DNA from: Xenococcus sp. PCC 7305
GTDB taxonomy: Bacteria > Cyanobacteriota > Cyanobacteriia > Cyanobacteriales > Xenococcaceae
Direction: 5' to 3'
Assembly (NCBI RefSeq): GCF_000332055.1
Contig: NZ_ALVZ01000200.1
Span: 1 to 56,002 of the forward strand
Length of the DNA: 56,002 nt
The translations under genes were made by a program, and so were the position numbers. Within the stretch, counting starts at the first letter, position 1. The number at the start of each line of letters is the position of its first letter. Positions 25,111 through 34,848 of this stretch are shown in pieces. The notes below the pieces were generated by a model, which saw only the letters and a list, made by a program, of their open reading frames with translations, was not told the origin of the DNA and searched no databases.

Positions 25111-27405
25111 ATGTCCAATTTGTTCAAACAAGCTATCAAGTCAAAGCTCACACAAAAGCAGCTAAATATAATTCGCAAAACTTATTCATTAAGCCAGCTA
25201 GCTTATCAAGATCTTCGGGTAAACTTGCTTGGTCAAATATTGCCCCTGAAACCGACAGCGATTAGCATGATGGCTAATGATGTCTGTAATTCTCGCTGTC
25301 AAATGTGTTTGATTTGGCAAGAAAAAAAGGACTATGAAATGAGTCCTGATGATTTGGCTCAAGTTCTCAGCGATCCTCTATTTAGTAATGTGGTAGATCT
25401 CGGAATTACTGGAGGTGAGCCGACATTACGGAAAGACTTACCCGAACTATTTCGAGTTGCTTGCACTAGTTTACCTAAGCTTAGTTCGGCTTCGATGATT
25501 ACTAATGCCATTATCGAAAATGTCGTCAAGCAAAGAATTATTCAATGTGCGGAAGTTTGTCGGCAATATGGGAAGAGTTTCCAGGTTATGGTTTCTCTTG
25601 ATGGCATTGGCGAGGTTCATGAAACTGTTAGGGGCAGAAAAGGCAATTTTGATTCTGCGATTGCTGTTATCGATTATTTGCGAGCAGCTGAAATTCCTGT
25701 AACTTTTGGTTGCACTATTACGAATTCCAATGCTTTGTATGTCGATGAGTTATTAGACTTTGTAAAAACTAAGGGCTTACGGGGTAGTTTTCGCGTAGCC
25801 GAATATATCAATCGTCTTTATAACGAGGAACAAACAGAATATATTAGAAATTTTGACGCGAAAACTGCCTATCATCTCGGATTATTTTTTTTCCGTGCTG
25901 AACATAGTTTTGAATTGAATTCAGCTAGGCAAAAAACTTATCGCAGTATTAGAGGAATGCTAGCAGAAGGGAAATCGAGACAAACTGGTTGTCCTTATCA
26001 TACGCAAACCGTGATTTTAACTTCTCGTGGCGATTTATTATATTGCTCTCCTAAGTCACCAATTATTGGCAACAGTTTAAAAGAGTCTGCTGCAAAACTT
26101 TATTTTTCTAATCTTGGTAAGCGCCAAGAAATTATTAAAGATCACTGTGATGATTGTATTCACGATTATCATGTCCCAGTCAATTTTCGAGAGAAAGTTG
26201 CTTTCTTTTTCAAATCGAAACGTAGGCATGATAAATATAATTGCCAGAAGTTGGTTAAACAGGCTGCTCAATTAAGTAAGCGACCCAGAAATATTGGTGC
26301 TCTATTAAAGTTAACTTCTAAAGCAGTTCTGATTGTTGGCTGGTATGGAACGGAAACCGCAGGGGATAAAGCAATTTTATGGACTATCATCAAAAATTTG
26401 CGATCGCGTAGTCAACCGCCAGAGAAAATATATCTTGCGAGTCTCTATCCTTTTATTTCTCAATGGACTATCAAAGAGATGGCTTTGGGCGAAGTGGTAG
26501 TGGTAGAGACTTTTTCGCCAGAATTTGAGCAAATATGCGATCGCGCTGATGAGGTAATTGTTGGTGGTGGCCCATTGATGGATCTTGAAGTTCTCAATCA
26601 TCTTCTATATAGCTTTATCCAAGCGAGTAAGAGAGGGGCTATGACCAGAATCGAAGGCTGTGGCATTGGTCCTTTGGTTAATCCTCTCTACGTTCAAGTA
26701 GTAGCAGAAATAATGCGATTAGCAGATCATGTTACGCTCCGCGATGCGGCTTCTGCTGCCAGAGGTCTCAATGAGTTTGCTCGCGCCGATATTCAAACAG
26801 TTGCTGATCCGGCAACGGACTATGTTAAGTCGCTAAAATCTCAATTAGCTAATACGACGCCAATTTTGGGTAAATGTCCCAATGTTTCCTGTTTTTTCCG
26901 AGAATGGGAAATCGGCTATGCCGGCCAAAGAACGACGGAAGAATATGTAAATCTCAAAATGCAGTTTGAGACTGAGTTGGCTAAATTGGTGGCTTTTGTG
27001 GCTGAGGCTCAAGATTCAGCTGTTCATCTTTTGCCGATGCATAGTTTTCAGGTGGGAGGGGACGATCGCATTTTTAATCGTCGTTTAGCAACAGAAATCT
27101 CTAGCTTATTTATAGAATCTGAAGCGGAATCTAGAGTTCTATTTGCTAGATTTGTGGTCTCTCCCGAGGAGATCTTACAAACAATGTATCACTCACAGTT
27201 TAATATCTGCATGAGATTTCATTCCGTGTTATTTGCGGAGGCTCTCAGTGTACCCTATTTAGCAATTGACTATACCGGAGGCGGAAAGATTACAGCTTTT
27301 CTAACAGCTAAAGGCCAACTTGACCGTCTAATTCCCCTTGAAGATGTAGCAGCAGGAAAGTGGCAAGCCAAAATGGAATCACTATTAAAACTTAGTCAGG
27401 TTTGA
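25111..27405 (+). CDS. Radical SAM-polysaccharide pyruvyl transferase fusion protein
   Basis: The 764-residue protein has two enzymatic halves. Residues about 48-250 form a radical SAM domain with C59-x3-C63-x2-C66 for the 4Fe-4S cluster and GGEP at 101-104. Extra cysteines C294, C312, C346 and C349 suggest a SPASM-like auxiliary cluster. Residues about 404-764 resemble polysaccharide pyruvyl transferase (CsaB/WcaK type): VLIVGWYGTETAGDKAI at 406-422, EVIVGGGPLMDLE at 481-493 and a C-terminal VLFAEALSVPYLAIDY. One chain could therefore make a radical sugar modification and add a pyruvate ketal. The first 40 residues resemble the N-terminus of the upstream gene. Confidence 0.88.
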   Translation: MSNLFKQAIKSKLTQKQLNIIRKTYSLSQLAYQDLRVNLLGQILPLKPTAISMMANDVCNSRCQMCLIWQEKKDYEMSPDDLAQVLSDPLFSNVVDLGITGGEPTLRKDLPELFRVACTSLPKLSSASMITNAIIENVVKQRIIQCAEVCRQYGKSFQVMVSLDGIGEVHETVRGRKGNFDSAIAVIDYLRAAEIPVTFGCTITNSNALYVDELLDFVKTKGLRGSFRVAEYINRLYNEEQTEYIRNFDAKTAYHLGLFFFRAEHSFELNSARQKTYRSIRGMLAEGKSRQTGCPYHTQTVILTSRGDLLYCSPKSPIIGNSLKESAAKLYFSNLGKRQEIIKDHCDDCIHDYHVPVNFREKVAFFFKSKRRHDKYNCQKLVKQAAQLSKRPRNIGALLKLTSKAVLIVGWYGTETAGDKAILWTIIKNLRSRSQPPEKIYLASLYPFISQWTIKEMALGEVVVVETFSPEFEQICDRADEVIVGGGPLMDLEVLNHLLYSFIQASKRGAMTRIEGCGIGPLVNPLYVQVVAEIMRLADHVTLRDAASAARGLNEFARADIQTVADPATDYVKSLKSQLANTTPILGKCPNVSCFFREWEIGYAGQRTTEEYVNLKMQFETELAKLVAFVAEAQDSAVHLLPMHSFQVGGDDRIFNRRLATEISSLFIESEAESRVLFARFVVSPEEILQTMYHSQFNICMRFHSVLFAEALSVPYLAIDYTGGGKITAFLTAKGQLDRLIPLEDVAAGKWQAKMESLLKLSQV

Positions 27406-27417
27406 GGAAAAATCGCC

Positions 27418-28647
27418 GTGAAAGTTTTGCAAATTAATAATTCGGATCATCAAGGAGGAGCGGCGATCGCTGGCTATCGTCTCCATCAGGGTCTACTAAA
27501 TCAAAATATTGACTCTCATTTGTTAGTTGGCAGTTCGACCGAGCAATGCGATCGCGTTACAGTGATTCCTAGTCAAGCAAAAATCGAAAAATTGGTCGCC
27601 TCTATTACTCGACCTTTGGGTTTGAACTATGTCAATCTTTTGAGTAGTTTTGCTCTGGGAAAACATAATCTTTATCAAGCAGCTGATATCTTAAACTTTC
27701 ACAATTTACATGGCGGATATTTTAATTATTTAGCAATTCCAGCAATCACCAAAGCTAAGCCTGCTGTGTGGACGTTGCACGATATGTGGGGGTTTACAGG
27801 TCATTGTGTCTATAGTCTTGATTGCGATCGCTGGAAAACTGGTTGCGGAAATTGTCCTTATCCTCATAGTTATCCTGTAGTTCAAACAGACAATACTCAC
27901 TGGGAATGGAAGCTCAAAAATTGGGTTTATAATCGCGCCAATTTAGTCATTGTCACTCTGAGTAAATGGCTCACTAAACAAGTGCAGCAAAGTCTCTTAA
28001 GTCATTTTCCCATTCATCATATTCCTAATGGGATTGATACTGATGCCTATCAACCAATCGACCCTCAATTATGTCGCACTGCACTCGATATTCCTCCCCA
28101 TAAAAAAGTATTAATGTTTGGCGCGCAAAGTTTGGCAGATTCGAGGAAAGGAGGTGATTTACTCGTCAAAGCATTGCAAGGATTGCCAGCCTCATTGAAG
28201 CAGGAAATTATATTGCTGACGATGGGCAATTGTAGTAGAGAGATTGGCAATACTCTTGGCATGAAAACAATTAATATAGGATATATTGACAGCGATCGTA
28301 TTAAATCTATTGCTTATTCTGCGTCGGATTTATTCGTTTTTCCCACTCGCGCCGATAATCTTCCTTTAGTGCTACAGGAAAGTATGGCTTGCGCGACCCC
28401 GATGGTTTCTTTTGAGGTTGGAGGCGTACCGGATTTAGTTCGTCCTGGGATAACTGGATATCTAGCAAAACCACAAGATACTCAAGATTTTAGTAACGGC
28501 ATTGTGCAGTTGTTAGAAGATAAAAACTTACGCCAACAAATGAGTCAAAATTGTCGAGAAATTATTCTTAATGAATATTCTTTAGCTACTCAAACTAAGC
28601 ACTATATCAACTTATATCGTCAAATTTTACAAGGAGATTGCAATTAA
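27418..28647 (+). CDS. Glycosyltransferase family 4
   Basis: The 409-residue GT-B protein starts VLQINNSDHQGGAAIAGYRLHQGL. A WTLHDMWGFTGHCVY region, typical of GT4 enzymes similar to WcaC/WcaL, sits near the middle, as does a cysteine-rich loop (DCDRWKTGCGNCPYP). The C-terminal half has the hinge HIPNGIDTDAY and the donor-site segment FPTRADNLPLVLQESMACATPMV with the E-x7-E signature. It transfers a nucleotide-activated sugar to the growing glycan. The start is GTG at 27418, 12 bases after the previous stop. The next gene overlaps slightly if its TTG is used. Confidence 0.9.
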   Translation: MKVLQINNSDHQGGAAIAGYRLHQGLLNQNIDSHLLVGSSTEQCDRVTVIPSQAKIEKLVASITRPLGLNYVNLLSSFALGKHNLYQAADILNFHNLHGGYFNYLAIPAITKAKPAVWTLHDMWGFTGHCVYSLDCDRWKTGCGNCPYPHSYPVVQTDNTHWEWKLKNWVYNRANLVIVTLSKWLTKQVQQSLLSHFPIHHIPNGIDTDAYQPIDPQLCRTALDIPPHKKVLMFGAQSLADSRKGGDLLVKALQGLPASLKQEIILLTMGNCSREIGNTLGMKTINIGYIDSDRIKSIAYSASDLFVFPTRADNLPLVLQESMACATPMVSFEVGGVPDLVRPGITGYLAKPQDTQDFSNGIVQLLEDKNLRQQMSQNCREIILNEYSLATQTKHYINLYRQILQGDCN

Positions 28648-28652
28648 AAATA

Positions 28653-29864
28653 ATGGAAGAATCTTGTTTGCCCAGACTACTTTATATTGGCGATGTGCCA
28701 GTTGAATCGACTGTCGCAGGTTCGGCATTACTCTATCGATTATTGCAAAAATATCCTGTTGAAAAGTTACACATTATTGAAGGAAATATTCATATTTCTC
28801 AAGTAGAAACTCGTCTCTATCGAGTCAATTATGGAAGCTTATATGTAGGGAAAAAGAGACTATTGCACAGTAGATTAACTCCTATATATAATTTATATTT
28901 ATTATTAACTGCTAAAAAACGAATTTCCCAACTTATCGAAACTGCTAATAATTTTAAACCTGAAGCGATACTGACTGTAACCCATGGATTTTCTTGGTTG
29001 ACTGCTGCTGAATTAGCAAAACAGTTGGGTATTCCATTACATCTAGTAATTCACGACGACATTATATCTATAATGCCTGTGCCTTCTTGGTCTCGAGCCA
29101 AATTTGATCGTCTTGTAAAAAACATCTATATACAGGCTCATTCTCGATTATGTGTTTCTCCTTACATGGTGGAAGCCTACAGCCAAAGATATGGGGTGAC
29201 AGGAAGCGTTATGTACCCATCTAGAGCACTGGATATCGAGAGACATGATACTGTACAACAAAATTATAATTCATCAGATAAACCTTTAGTCTTCGCCTAT
29301 GCTGGCTCACTTAATACTCCAGGCCAAGCCAATACTTTAGCTTCTTTGGCTTCAGTTCTACAACAATTTAAAAGCAAACTAATTATCTATGCTTCGCTAA
29401 AAGCAGAGTCAGCTGCTCAAATTGGTCTAGATCGAAGCAATATCGAGCTTCGGCCTCTTATACCTTATAGGAATTTAATTGATACTTTACGGCAAGAAGC
29501 AAATGTGTTGTTTGCCCCGATGGATTTTTCCGAGCATTATAAAACTCATATGCAACTGTGTTTTCCGAGTAAGTTAGCCGACTATACAGCTATTGGTCTG
29601 CCAATTCTAATCTGGGGTCCACCATACTGTTCTGCGGTAAATTGGGCAAGAGAAAATCCAGATACGGCAGAAATAGTCGATACTCCAAATATTCAAGCTT
29701 TAGAAATCGCTGTAAAAAAATTAATTGAGAACCCCAAATATCTCGAAAAATTAGCTATGAATACTTTAGATATAGGAGAAAAATATTTCGCTCATACTAA
29801 TGTGTATCGAGAGTTTTATCAAGCTATTTCTCAATTAGAAAAAATTCCCAAGCCATTATTTTAG
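28653..29864 (+). CDS. Glycosyltransferase, GT-B fold
   Basis: About 403 residues run from the ATG at 28653; the frame opens five codons earlier with a TTG at 28638 that is only one base from AAGGAG. A GT-B fold is suggested by RLLYIGDVPVESTVAGSALLYRLL at the N-terminus, LHLVIHDDIISIM in the middle, VFAYAGSLNTPGQ, and NVLFAPMDFSEHYKTHMQLCFPSKLADYTAIGLPILIWG in the donor domain. There is no signal peptide. Its place between two glycosyltransferases supports a role in glycan assembly. The sugar is unknown. Confidence 0.82.
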   Translation: MEESCLPRLLYIGDVPVESTVAGSALLYRLLQKYPVEKLHIIEGNIHISQVETRLYRVNYGSLYVGKKRLLHSRLTPIYNLYLLLTAKKRISQLIETANNFKPEAILTVTHGFSWLTAAELAKQLGIPLHLVIHDDIISIMPVPSWSRAKFDRLVKNIYIQAHSRLCVSPYMVEAYSQRYGVTGSVMYPSRALDIERHDTVQQNYNSSDKPLVFAYAGSLNTPGQANTLASLASVLQQFKSKLIIYASLKAESAAQIGLDRSNIELRPLIPYRNLIDTLRQEANVLFAPMDFSEHYKTHMQLCFPSKLADYTAIGLPILIWGPPYCSAVNWARENPDTAEIVDTPNIQALEIAVKKLIENPKYLEKLAMNTLDIGEKYFAHTNVYREFYQAISQLEKIPKPLF

Positions 29865-29953
29865 AGAATATCAATTATGCAATCAAAAAATCATTGCATC
29901 TAGCTATTAGTGTAAATAAAAACAAAATTTTATCGGCCAATAATTGATCAATA

Positions 29954-30904
29954 ATGTTAATTGATGTTTCTGCTATAATACCCACTAAAAACCGTGTTCT
30001 TCCCTTGACTAGAATGCTCATTAGCCTTGCTCAACAATCAGTACAGCCGTTAGAGATGATTGTTGTTGATGCTTCTATTAATGATGAAACTAAACAATTA
30101 TGCCAAAGTCAAATTATCAATCTTGATACTAATATTATTTATCATCGTGCCACAGAAACCGGTGCGGCAACTCAACGCAACCAAGCCATGAAATATGCAA
30201 CCCAAAATTATATTTGGTTGCTTGACGATGACATTATCTTTGAGCCAAATTGTGTAGAGCGACTTTGGCAAGCCTTACACAGTGACTCTCAGCTAGGAGG
30301 AGTAAACGCAATGATTACCAATCAAAAGTATCTGACTCCTAGCAGAATTAGTCGTCATTTATTTCGGTTATTACATGGTCGCCAAGAACCAAGTTATGCG
30401 GGAAAGTGTATTGGTCCGGCTTTAAACTTGCTGCCAGAAGACAATCCCAGTTTACCGAAAGTCGTTTCCGTTGAATGGCTCAATACAACTTGCGTTATGT
30501 ATCAAAGAAAAGCTTTGCCAGAACCTTTATTTACAGATTTTTTTACTGGTTATTCTTTAATGGAAGATGTCACTCTTTCATTGATAGTTGGAAAACAGTG
30601 GAAACTAGCTAATGCTAGGACAGCTCGTATTTTTCACGATTCTCAACCAGGAGATCATAAAAACAATCTAGGGATGTTAGCAAAAATGGATTTAGTCAAT
30701 CGTCATTATGTCATGACTCAAGTTTTAGAACGAAAAACCGCTCAAGATTATTTTAAATTAATTGTTTTACAATTATTTAGCATTTTGGCTTCTTTATCCT
30801 CCGGCAAAGGATGGTTATCTTTACCTAATATTCTATTTGGGAAACTTAGTGGAGTTAAAGAAATTATGTTTAAAACTTCTCAAACGACTGTTAGTGAATC
30901 ATGA
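29954..30904 (+). CDS. Glycosyltransferase family 2
   Basis: The 316-residue GT-A protein starts [18 protein letters not shown] and has the DVSAIIPT strand and [10 protein letters not shown] pair. The metal-binding triad is in [11 protein letters not shown], and a later [16 protein letters not shown] supplies the catalytic ED. It transfers a sugar from a nucleotide donor in the cytoplasm. A stretch with [11 protein letters not shown] near the end may attach to the membrane. It overlaps the next gene by four bases (ATGA), so the two are translationally coupled. Confidence 0.9.
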   Translation: MLIDVSAIIPTKNRVLPLTRMLISLAQQSVQPLEMIVVDASINDETKQLCQSQIINLDTNIIYHRATETGAATQRNQAMKYATQNYIWLLDDDIIFEPNCVERLWQALHSDSQLGGVNAMITNQKYLTPSRISRHLFRLLHGRQEPSYAGKCIGPALNLLPEDNPSLPKVVSVEWLNTTCVMYQRKALPEPLFTDFFTGYSLMEDVTLSLIVGKQWKLANARTARIFHDSQPGDHKNNLGMLAKMDLVNRHYVMTQVLERKTAQDYFKLIVLQLFSILASLSSGKGWLSLPNILFGKLSGVKEIMFKTSQTTVSES

Positions 30905-31515
30905 ATTTAGTCATAAAAATAGTAAAGTATAGCAAGCGTATTACCCAAGGGTTTAGTAGTCGTTGGCGGAACCTCTACTATCGAGCTTTAGGAGTAAAAC
31001 TTAAGGGTTATATTTGGCTTCGAGAAATAGAGATCCCTCGTAACTACACAGAAATTGAGATTGAGGCTAACTGTGCTTTAGATCGCGGTGTCACTTTACT
31101 CTGTAGTGGCAAGTCATTATCTCATCCCAAAATTATTATTGGGGCAAGCACTTATCTCAATCGCCATGCTTTTATTGATGCGATCTTATCACTCAAGATC
31201 GGACGAGATTGTGCTGTAGGTCCTGGATGCTATCTTACCGATCACGATCATGGTTTAGATCCTGAATTGACGCCTTTAAAACAACCAATGTTCGCCCAAG
31301 CAACTGTAATTGGTGATCGCGTTTGGTTAGGAGCTAATGTGACTGTTCTTAAAGGAGTAACTATCGGTAATGATGCGGTAATAGGCGCGGGAAGTGTAGT
31401 AACAAAAGATATTCCTGAAAGTGCGATCGCAGTGGGTATTCCAGCAAAGGTTATTAAATACAAGCAACAAAAAGAATCATTGCTCTCAAATAAAACTGAC
31501 AATCATGCATCTTAA
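30901..31515 (+). CDS. Hexapeptide-repeat acyltransferase
   Basis: The 204-residue protein is a left-handed beta-helix acyltransferase with [36 protein letters not shown] (catalytic His), [31 protein letters not shown] and the closing IPAKVI. It likely O-acetylates a sugar of the glycan from acetyl-CoA. It starts within the stop of the previous gene (ATGA). Its C-terminal tail overlaps the next gene by 11 bases. Together with the acyltransferase at 23596 and the OafA-like protein at 32377, the locus has three acyl-adding enzymes. Confidence 0.9.
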   Translation: MNLVIKIVKYSKRITQGFSSRWRNLYYRALGVKLKGYIWLREIEIPRNYTEIEIEANCALDRGVTLLCSGKSLSHPKIIIGASTYLNRHAFIDAILSLKIGRDCAVGPGCYLTDHDHGLDPELTPLKQPMFAQATVIGDRVWLGANVTVLKGVTIGNDAVIGAGSVVTKDIPESAIAVGIPAKVIKYKQQKESLLSNKTDNHAS

Positions 31516-32377
31516 TAACAATTTATCCGAATTGGTTTCGATCGGTATCGCCACTAAAAATCGCTGGCAAGACTTGGAAATTACTCTTACTAAAATCGCA
31601 CAAAAGAATTTTAAAGCCCTAGAAATCATAATTTATGATGATTTTTCTACCTATCCTTGCCCATTTGATCTCGAAAAATTTAATTTAAATATTAAAATAA
31701 AAAGATTTGCTGTGTCGTTAGGTTATATTGCTAGACGAAATCAGCTAGCTAAAGCTATCAGAACAAAATATTATTTTAGCCTTGACGATGATTCTTATCC
31801 CGTCGGAGCTTCTTTAATTGCTGCTGTTGAATTTGCTGAAAATTGCTCTGATTTATTTTGTCTGAGTTTTCCCATTTATAATCCCACACGAAATAAATAT
31901 GAAAATAGCTCTAGTAAACAAGAGCCTTATCAAGTTCGATCTTTTATTGGTTGCGGGCATTTGTTACATCGAGAAAGATTTTTGCAATTAGGTGGTTATC
32001 GCGAAGAATTAGTTCATCAAGGAGAGGAAATGGAAATAGCAGCTAGAGCTTTTCAGGACAATTTATATTGCTATCATTTTCCTAGCTTTCTTGTTCATCA
32101 TACAGCCTCCAATGAAGGTCGTAATTGGTGGCGTATGGATTTCTATGGTTCTCGTAATATCGTTCTTTGGAATGATTGGTTTGTTCCTCAAAAGCTAAAA
32201 TTAATCAAACAAATACGTACTTTGATATCCAGATTAATTCTTTCTTGTAGAGTATTTCGTCCTGGCTTAATACAAGGTGAATATATTGGGCTAAAAGAGA
32301 TATATAAATATAAAAAATATCGTCAAAATATGTCAATTCAAAATTATCAACGATGGCGAAATTTTCGCTCTAGTTAA
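31505..32377 (+). CDS. Glycosyltransferase family 2
   Basis: From the ATG at 31505 the protein has 290 residues. It starts [18 protein letters not shown] and has the GT-A features [19 protein letters not shown] (metal-binding DDD) and a later [21 protein letters not shown]. The frame extends 84 bases upstream to GTG 31421, but that lies inside the acyltransferase gene and lacks family similarity. It ends at 32377, where the next gene starts (one-base overlap, TAATG). Codon use is strongly AT-rich. Confidence 0.88.
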   Translation: MHLNNNLSELVSIGIATKNRWQDLEITLTKIAQKNFKALEIIIYDDFSTYPCPFDLEKFNLNIKIKRFAVSLGYIARRNQLAKAIRTKYYFSLDDDSYPVGASLIAAVEFAENCSDLFCLSFPIYNPTRNKYENSSSKQEPYQVRSFIGCGHLLHRERFLQLGGYREELVHQGEEMEIAARAFQDNLYCYHFPSFLVHHTASNEGRNWWRMDFYGSRNIVLWNDWFVPQKLKLIKQIRTLISRLILSCRVFRPGLIQGEYIGLKEIYKYKKYRQNMSIQNYQRWRNFRSS

Positions 32378-33537
32378 TGAACTATACTATGACACTCTTA
32401 ATCAAGAACAAGAAAAAAGTTTTAAACCTCAAGAGTCTTGATGCGTTGCGAGGTCTTTTGGCCCTATATGTCTTATGCGGTCATGCTCGTTGGCTATTAT
32501 GGGCAGGACATAGTGAATGGAAACAATATATTCATCCTCTATGGAGTAACATTATTGCTTATTCGTCTGGTTGTTTTCGCTATGGACATGAAGCAGTCAT
32601 CATATTTTTTGTCTTAAGTGGCTTTTTTATCCATTTAAGAGTATCCAAACAATTAGCAGAAAAAAACGGTTTTCAACTCGATATTGTTTATTTTTTCAAG
32701 CGACGCTTTCACCGTTTAATCCCACCTTATGTATTTGCTTTATTGTTAACTTTAATTGTAGATTTAATTGGTCGTGCACTTTATCCTACTCTTTATCATG
32801 CTGCCACAGGGGATGTCTTATTAGATAATAACTTTGTCAACAAAGGTTTTTCTTGGACTTCTATTATTCCTGCTTTATTTCTCTTGCCTAGTAGTTTAGG
32901 GAAAGATTTTGGTACAAATGGACCTTTTTGGTCTCTTAGTTATGAATTTGTTTACTATCTTTTATATCCTTTATGGCTAACAATTCGTCGTTTTGGAACT
33001 TGGCATGGTTATTTAACCGGAATTAGTTTAGCATTAGCCTCAATTTGGTTTTTACCTTCTAGTTTTATTCGCTCAATTTTAATTCATTATCCAATTTGGT
33101 TAAGTGGTGCGATTATTGCCGAAATGGTAGTAAGAAAGAGATTACCTAAATGGACAATTTTGATTAGTTGCTTCTGCTCATCAATTGCTTTTATCGCTAT
33201 TAATCTGAATCTTTCAGAATCATTTAAGTTATTATTTTATACATTATTAGGTTCTAGTATCTTACTGATCGTAATTAGTTTACCTATCATTATTTTTCGT
33301 CATCCCCTGCATAGATTTTTAGAATTTTTAGGTATTGAATCTTATACCATTTATATTTGTCATTTCCCTCTAGTGGCTTTTGTTAGTGCTTGGACTATAG
33401 AGACTTTTGGGGCAAGACCGATGAATGGATGGTTAGCTATCGGCACGGTGGCTATCACTTTATTGCTCTGCCATTTATTTTTTCTGTTATGTGAGCGTCA
33501 TTTTATGCATTCACGGCTAAAAATAGAGTCATCATAA
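32377..33537 (+). CDS. OafA/AT3-family membrane acyltransferase
   Basis: The 386-residue protein has about ten membrane segments. The N-terminal LKSLDALRGLLALYVLCGHARWL carries the arginine (about R25) and histidine (about H37) that are essential in acyltransferase family 3. A second FFKRRFHRLIPPYVFALLL motif follows near residue 105. It would transfer an acyl group, typically acetyl, onto glycan at the inner membrane. The start overlaps the previous stop by one base, so it is likely translated by coupling. Confidence 0.92.
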   Translation: MNYTMTLLIKNKKKVLNLKSLDALRGLLALYVLCGHARWLLWAGHSEWKQYIHPLWSNIIAYSSGCFRYGHEAVIIFFVLSGFFIHLRVSKQLAEKNGFQLDIVYFFKRRFHRLIPPYVFALLLTLIVDLIGRALYPTLYHAATGDVLLDNNFVNKGFSWTSIIPALFLLPSSLGKDFGTNGPFWSLSYEFVYYLLYPLWLTIRRFGTWHGYLTGISLALASIWFLPSSFIRSILIHYPIWLSGAIIAEMVVRKRLPKWTILISCFCSSIAFIAINLNLSESFKLLFYTLLGSSILLIVISLPIIIFRHPLHRFLEFLGIESYTIYICHFPLVAFVSAWTIETFGARPMNGWLAIGTVAITLLLCHLFFLLCERHFMHSRLKIESS

Positions 33538-33542
33538 AGCTT

Positions 33543-34781
33543 ATGAAAGAATCCTTATCAACTTGGCTTTGCTTTCAAATAGGGGCGAGAGAACATTATG
33601 CCATCCCAAGAGCTTTACATCACCAAGGACAATTAGGAGGTTTAATTACAGATTTTTGGGTAAGATCTCGTTCCCCTCTGAATTATCTACCTAAGTCTTA
33701 TTTAACGAATCTAAGAGAAAGGTTTCACCCAGAATTAGCCGACGCATCAGTTTATTCATTTAATCAATCTTTATTTCAGTTTGAATTGGCCCAAAAAATC
33801 AAAACCAAGACTGGTTGGGAAAAAATCATTGCTCATAATCACTGGTTTCAAGAGCAAGCTCTAGAAGTCTTGAAAAAATATACTCACCCACTACCTTCAC
33901 AAACCACTATTTTTGCATACAGTTATGCCGCTCTCAAGTTATTCCGTTATGCTAAAGCTCAAGGTTGGAAGACAGTTTTAGGACAGATTGATGCAGGCTT
34001 GGTTCATCAAGAAATAATTCAACAGAAATTTGTCAACTATCCTAATTATCATGAAAATTTTGAGTTAGCGCCAGCTGAATATTGGCAAGATTGGCTGGAA
34101 GAATGTTTTCTCGCTGATAAAATTCTGGTTAACTCCTCATGGTCTAAAAAAGCTTTAGAAAAAAAAGGAATGCCGAATAAAAAAATTTATATTGTTCCTT
34201 TAGCTTATCAAAATTCAACTTTTGATCATAATTTTATTAGAAAATATCCTCCTTCATTTTCCCATAAAAGACCTTTGAAAGTATTATTTCTAGGGCGTAT
34301 AACTTTGGGGAAAGGAATTGCTGCTTTGTTAGAAGCAACAGAATTACTTCAAGATGAACCAATAGAATTTTGGTTTGTTGGCTCAGTAAAAATTCAGGTG
34401 CCACAGCGGATCAAAGATAATAAAAAGATTAAGTTTTTAGGTGCAGTTTCTCGTAGTACAACAGCTCAATATTATCAACAGGCAGATCTCTTTTTATTCC
34501 CTACTCTTTCTGATGGTTTTGGGCTAACTCAATTAGAAGCACAAGCTTGGCAATTACCGATTATTGCATCTCCATTTTGTGGTGAAGTGGTCAAAGATAA
34601 TATCAATGGGTTAACATTGCCAGAGGTTAATGGAAATGAAATAACAAAGGCACTATCTTTTTGTCTTAAAAATCCTAATAAATTACAAAATTTTGCAAGA
34701 AATTCTCATGATTTTTCTGAGTTTAGCTTAGATAATCTTCAAGAACAATTAGTAAAACTTGATTTAGAAAGAAAAGATTAA
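33543..34781 (+). CDS. Glycosyltransferase family 4
   Basis: The 412-residue GT-B protein has an N-terminal acceptor domain (CFQIGAREHYAIPRALHHQGQL) and a C-terminal donor domain with KVLFLGRITLGKGIAALLEA, EFWFVGSV and LFLFPTLSDGFGLTQLEAQAWQLPIIA, the E-x7-E-like motif of GT4. It probably adds a sugar of unknown type in the cytoplasm. It follows the OafA-like gene by five bases and is followed by the polymerase-like gene after 67 bases. Confidence 0.9.
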   Translation: MKESLSTWLCFQIGAREHYAIPRALHHQGQLGGLITDFWVRSRSPLNYLPKSYLTNLRERFHPELADASVYSFNQSLFQFELAQKIKTKTGWEKIIAHNHWFQEQALEVLKKYTHPLPSQTTIFAYSYAALKLFRYAKAQGWKTVLGQIDAGLVHQEIIQQKFVNYPNYHENFELAPAEYWQDWLEECFLADKILVNSSWSKKALEKKGMPNKKIYIVPLAYQNSTFDHNFIRKYPPSFSHKRPLKVLFLGRITLGKGIAALLEATELLQDEPIEFWFVGSVKIQVPQRIKDNKKIKFLGAVSRSTTAQYYQQADLFLFPTLSDGFGLTQLEAQAWQLPIIASPFCGEVVKDNINGLTLPEVNGNEITKALSFCLKNPNKLQNFARNSHDFSEFSLDNLQEQLVKLDLERKD

Positions 34782-34848
34782 AAAATACTGAACAATAAAA
34801 CTGAAGTGTTTTTTATGGCAATGATAATTAATTAATCGTGAACATCAT

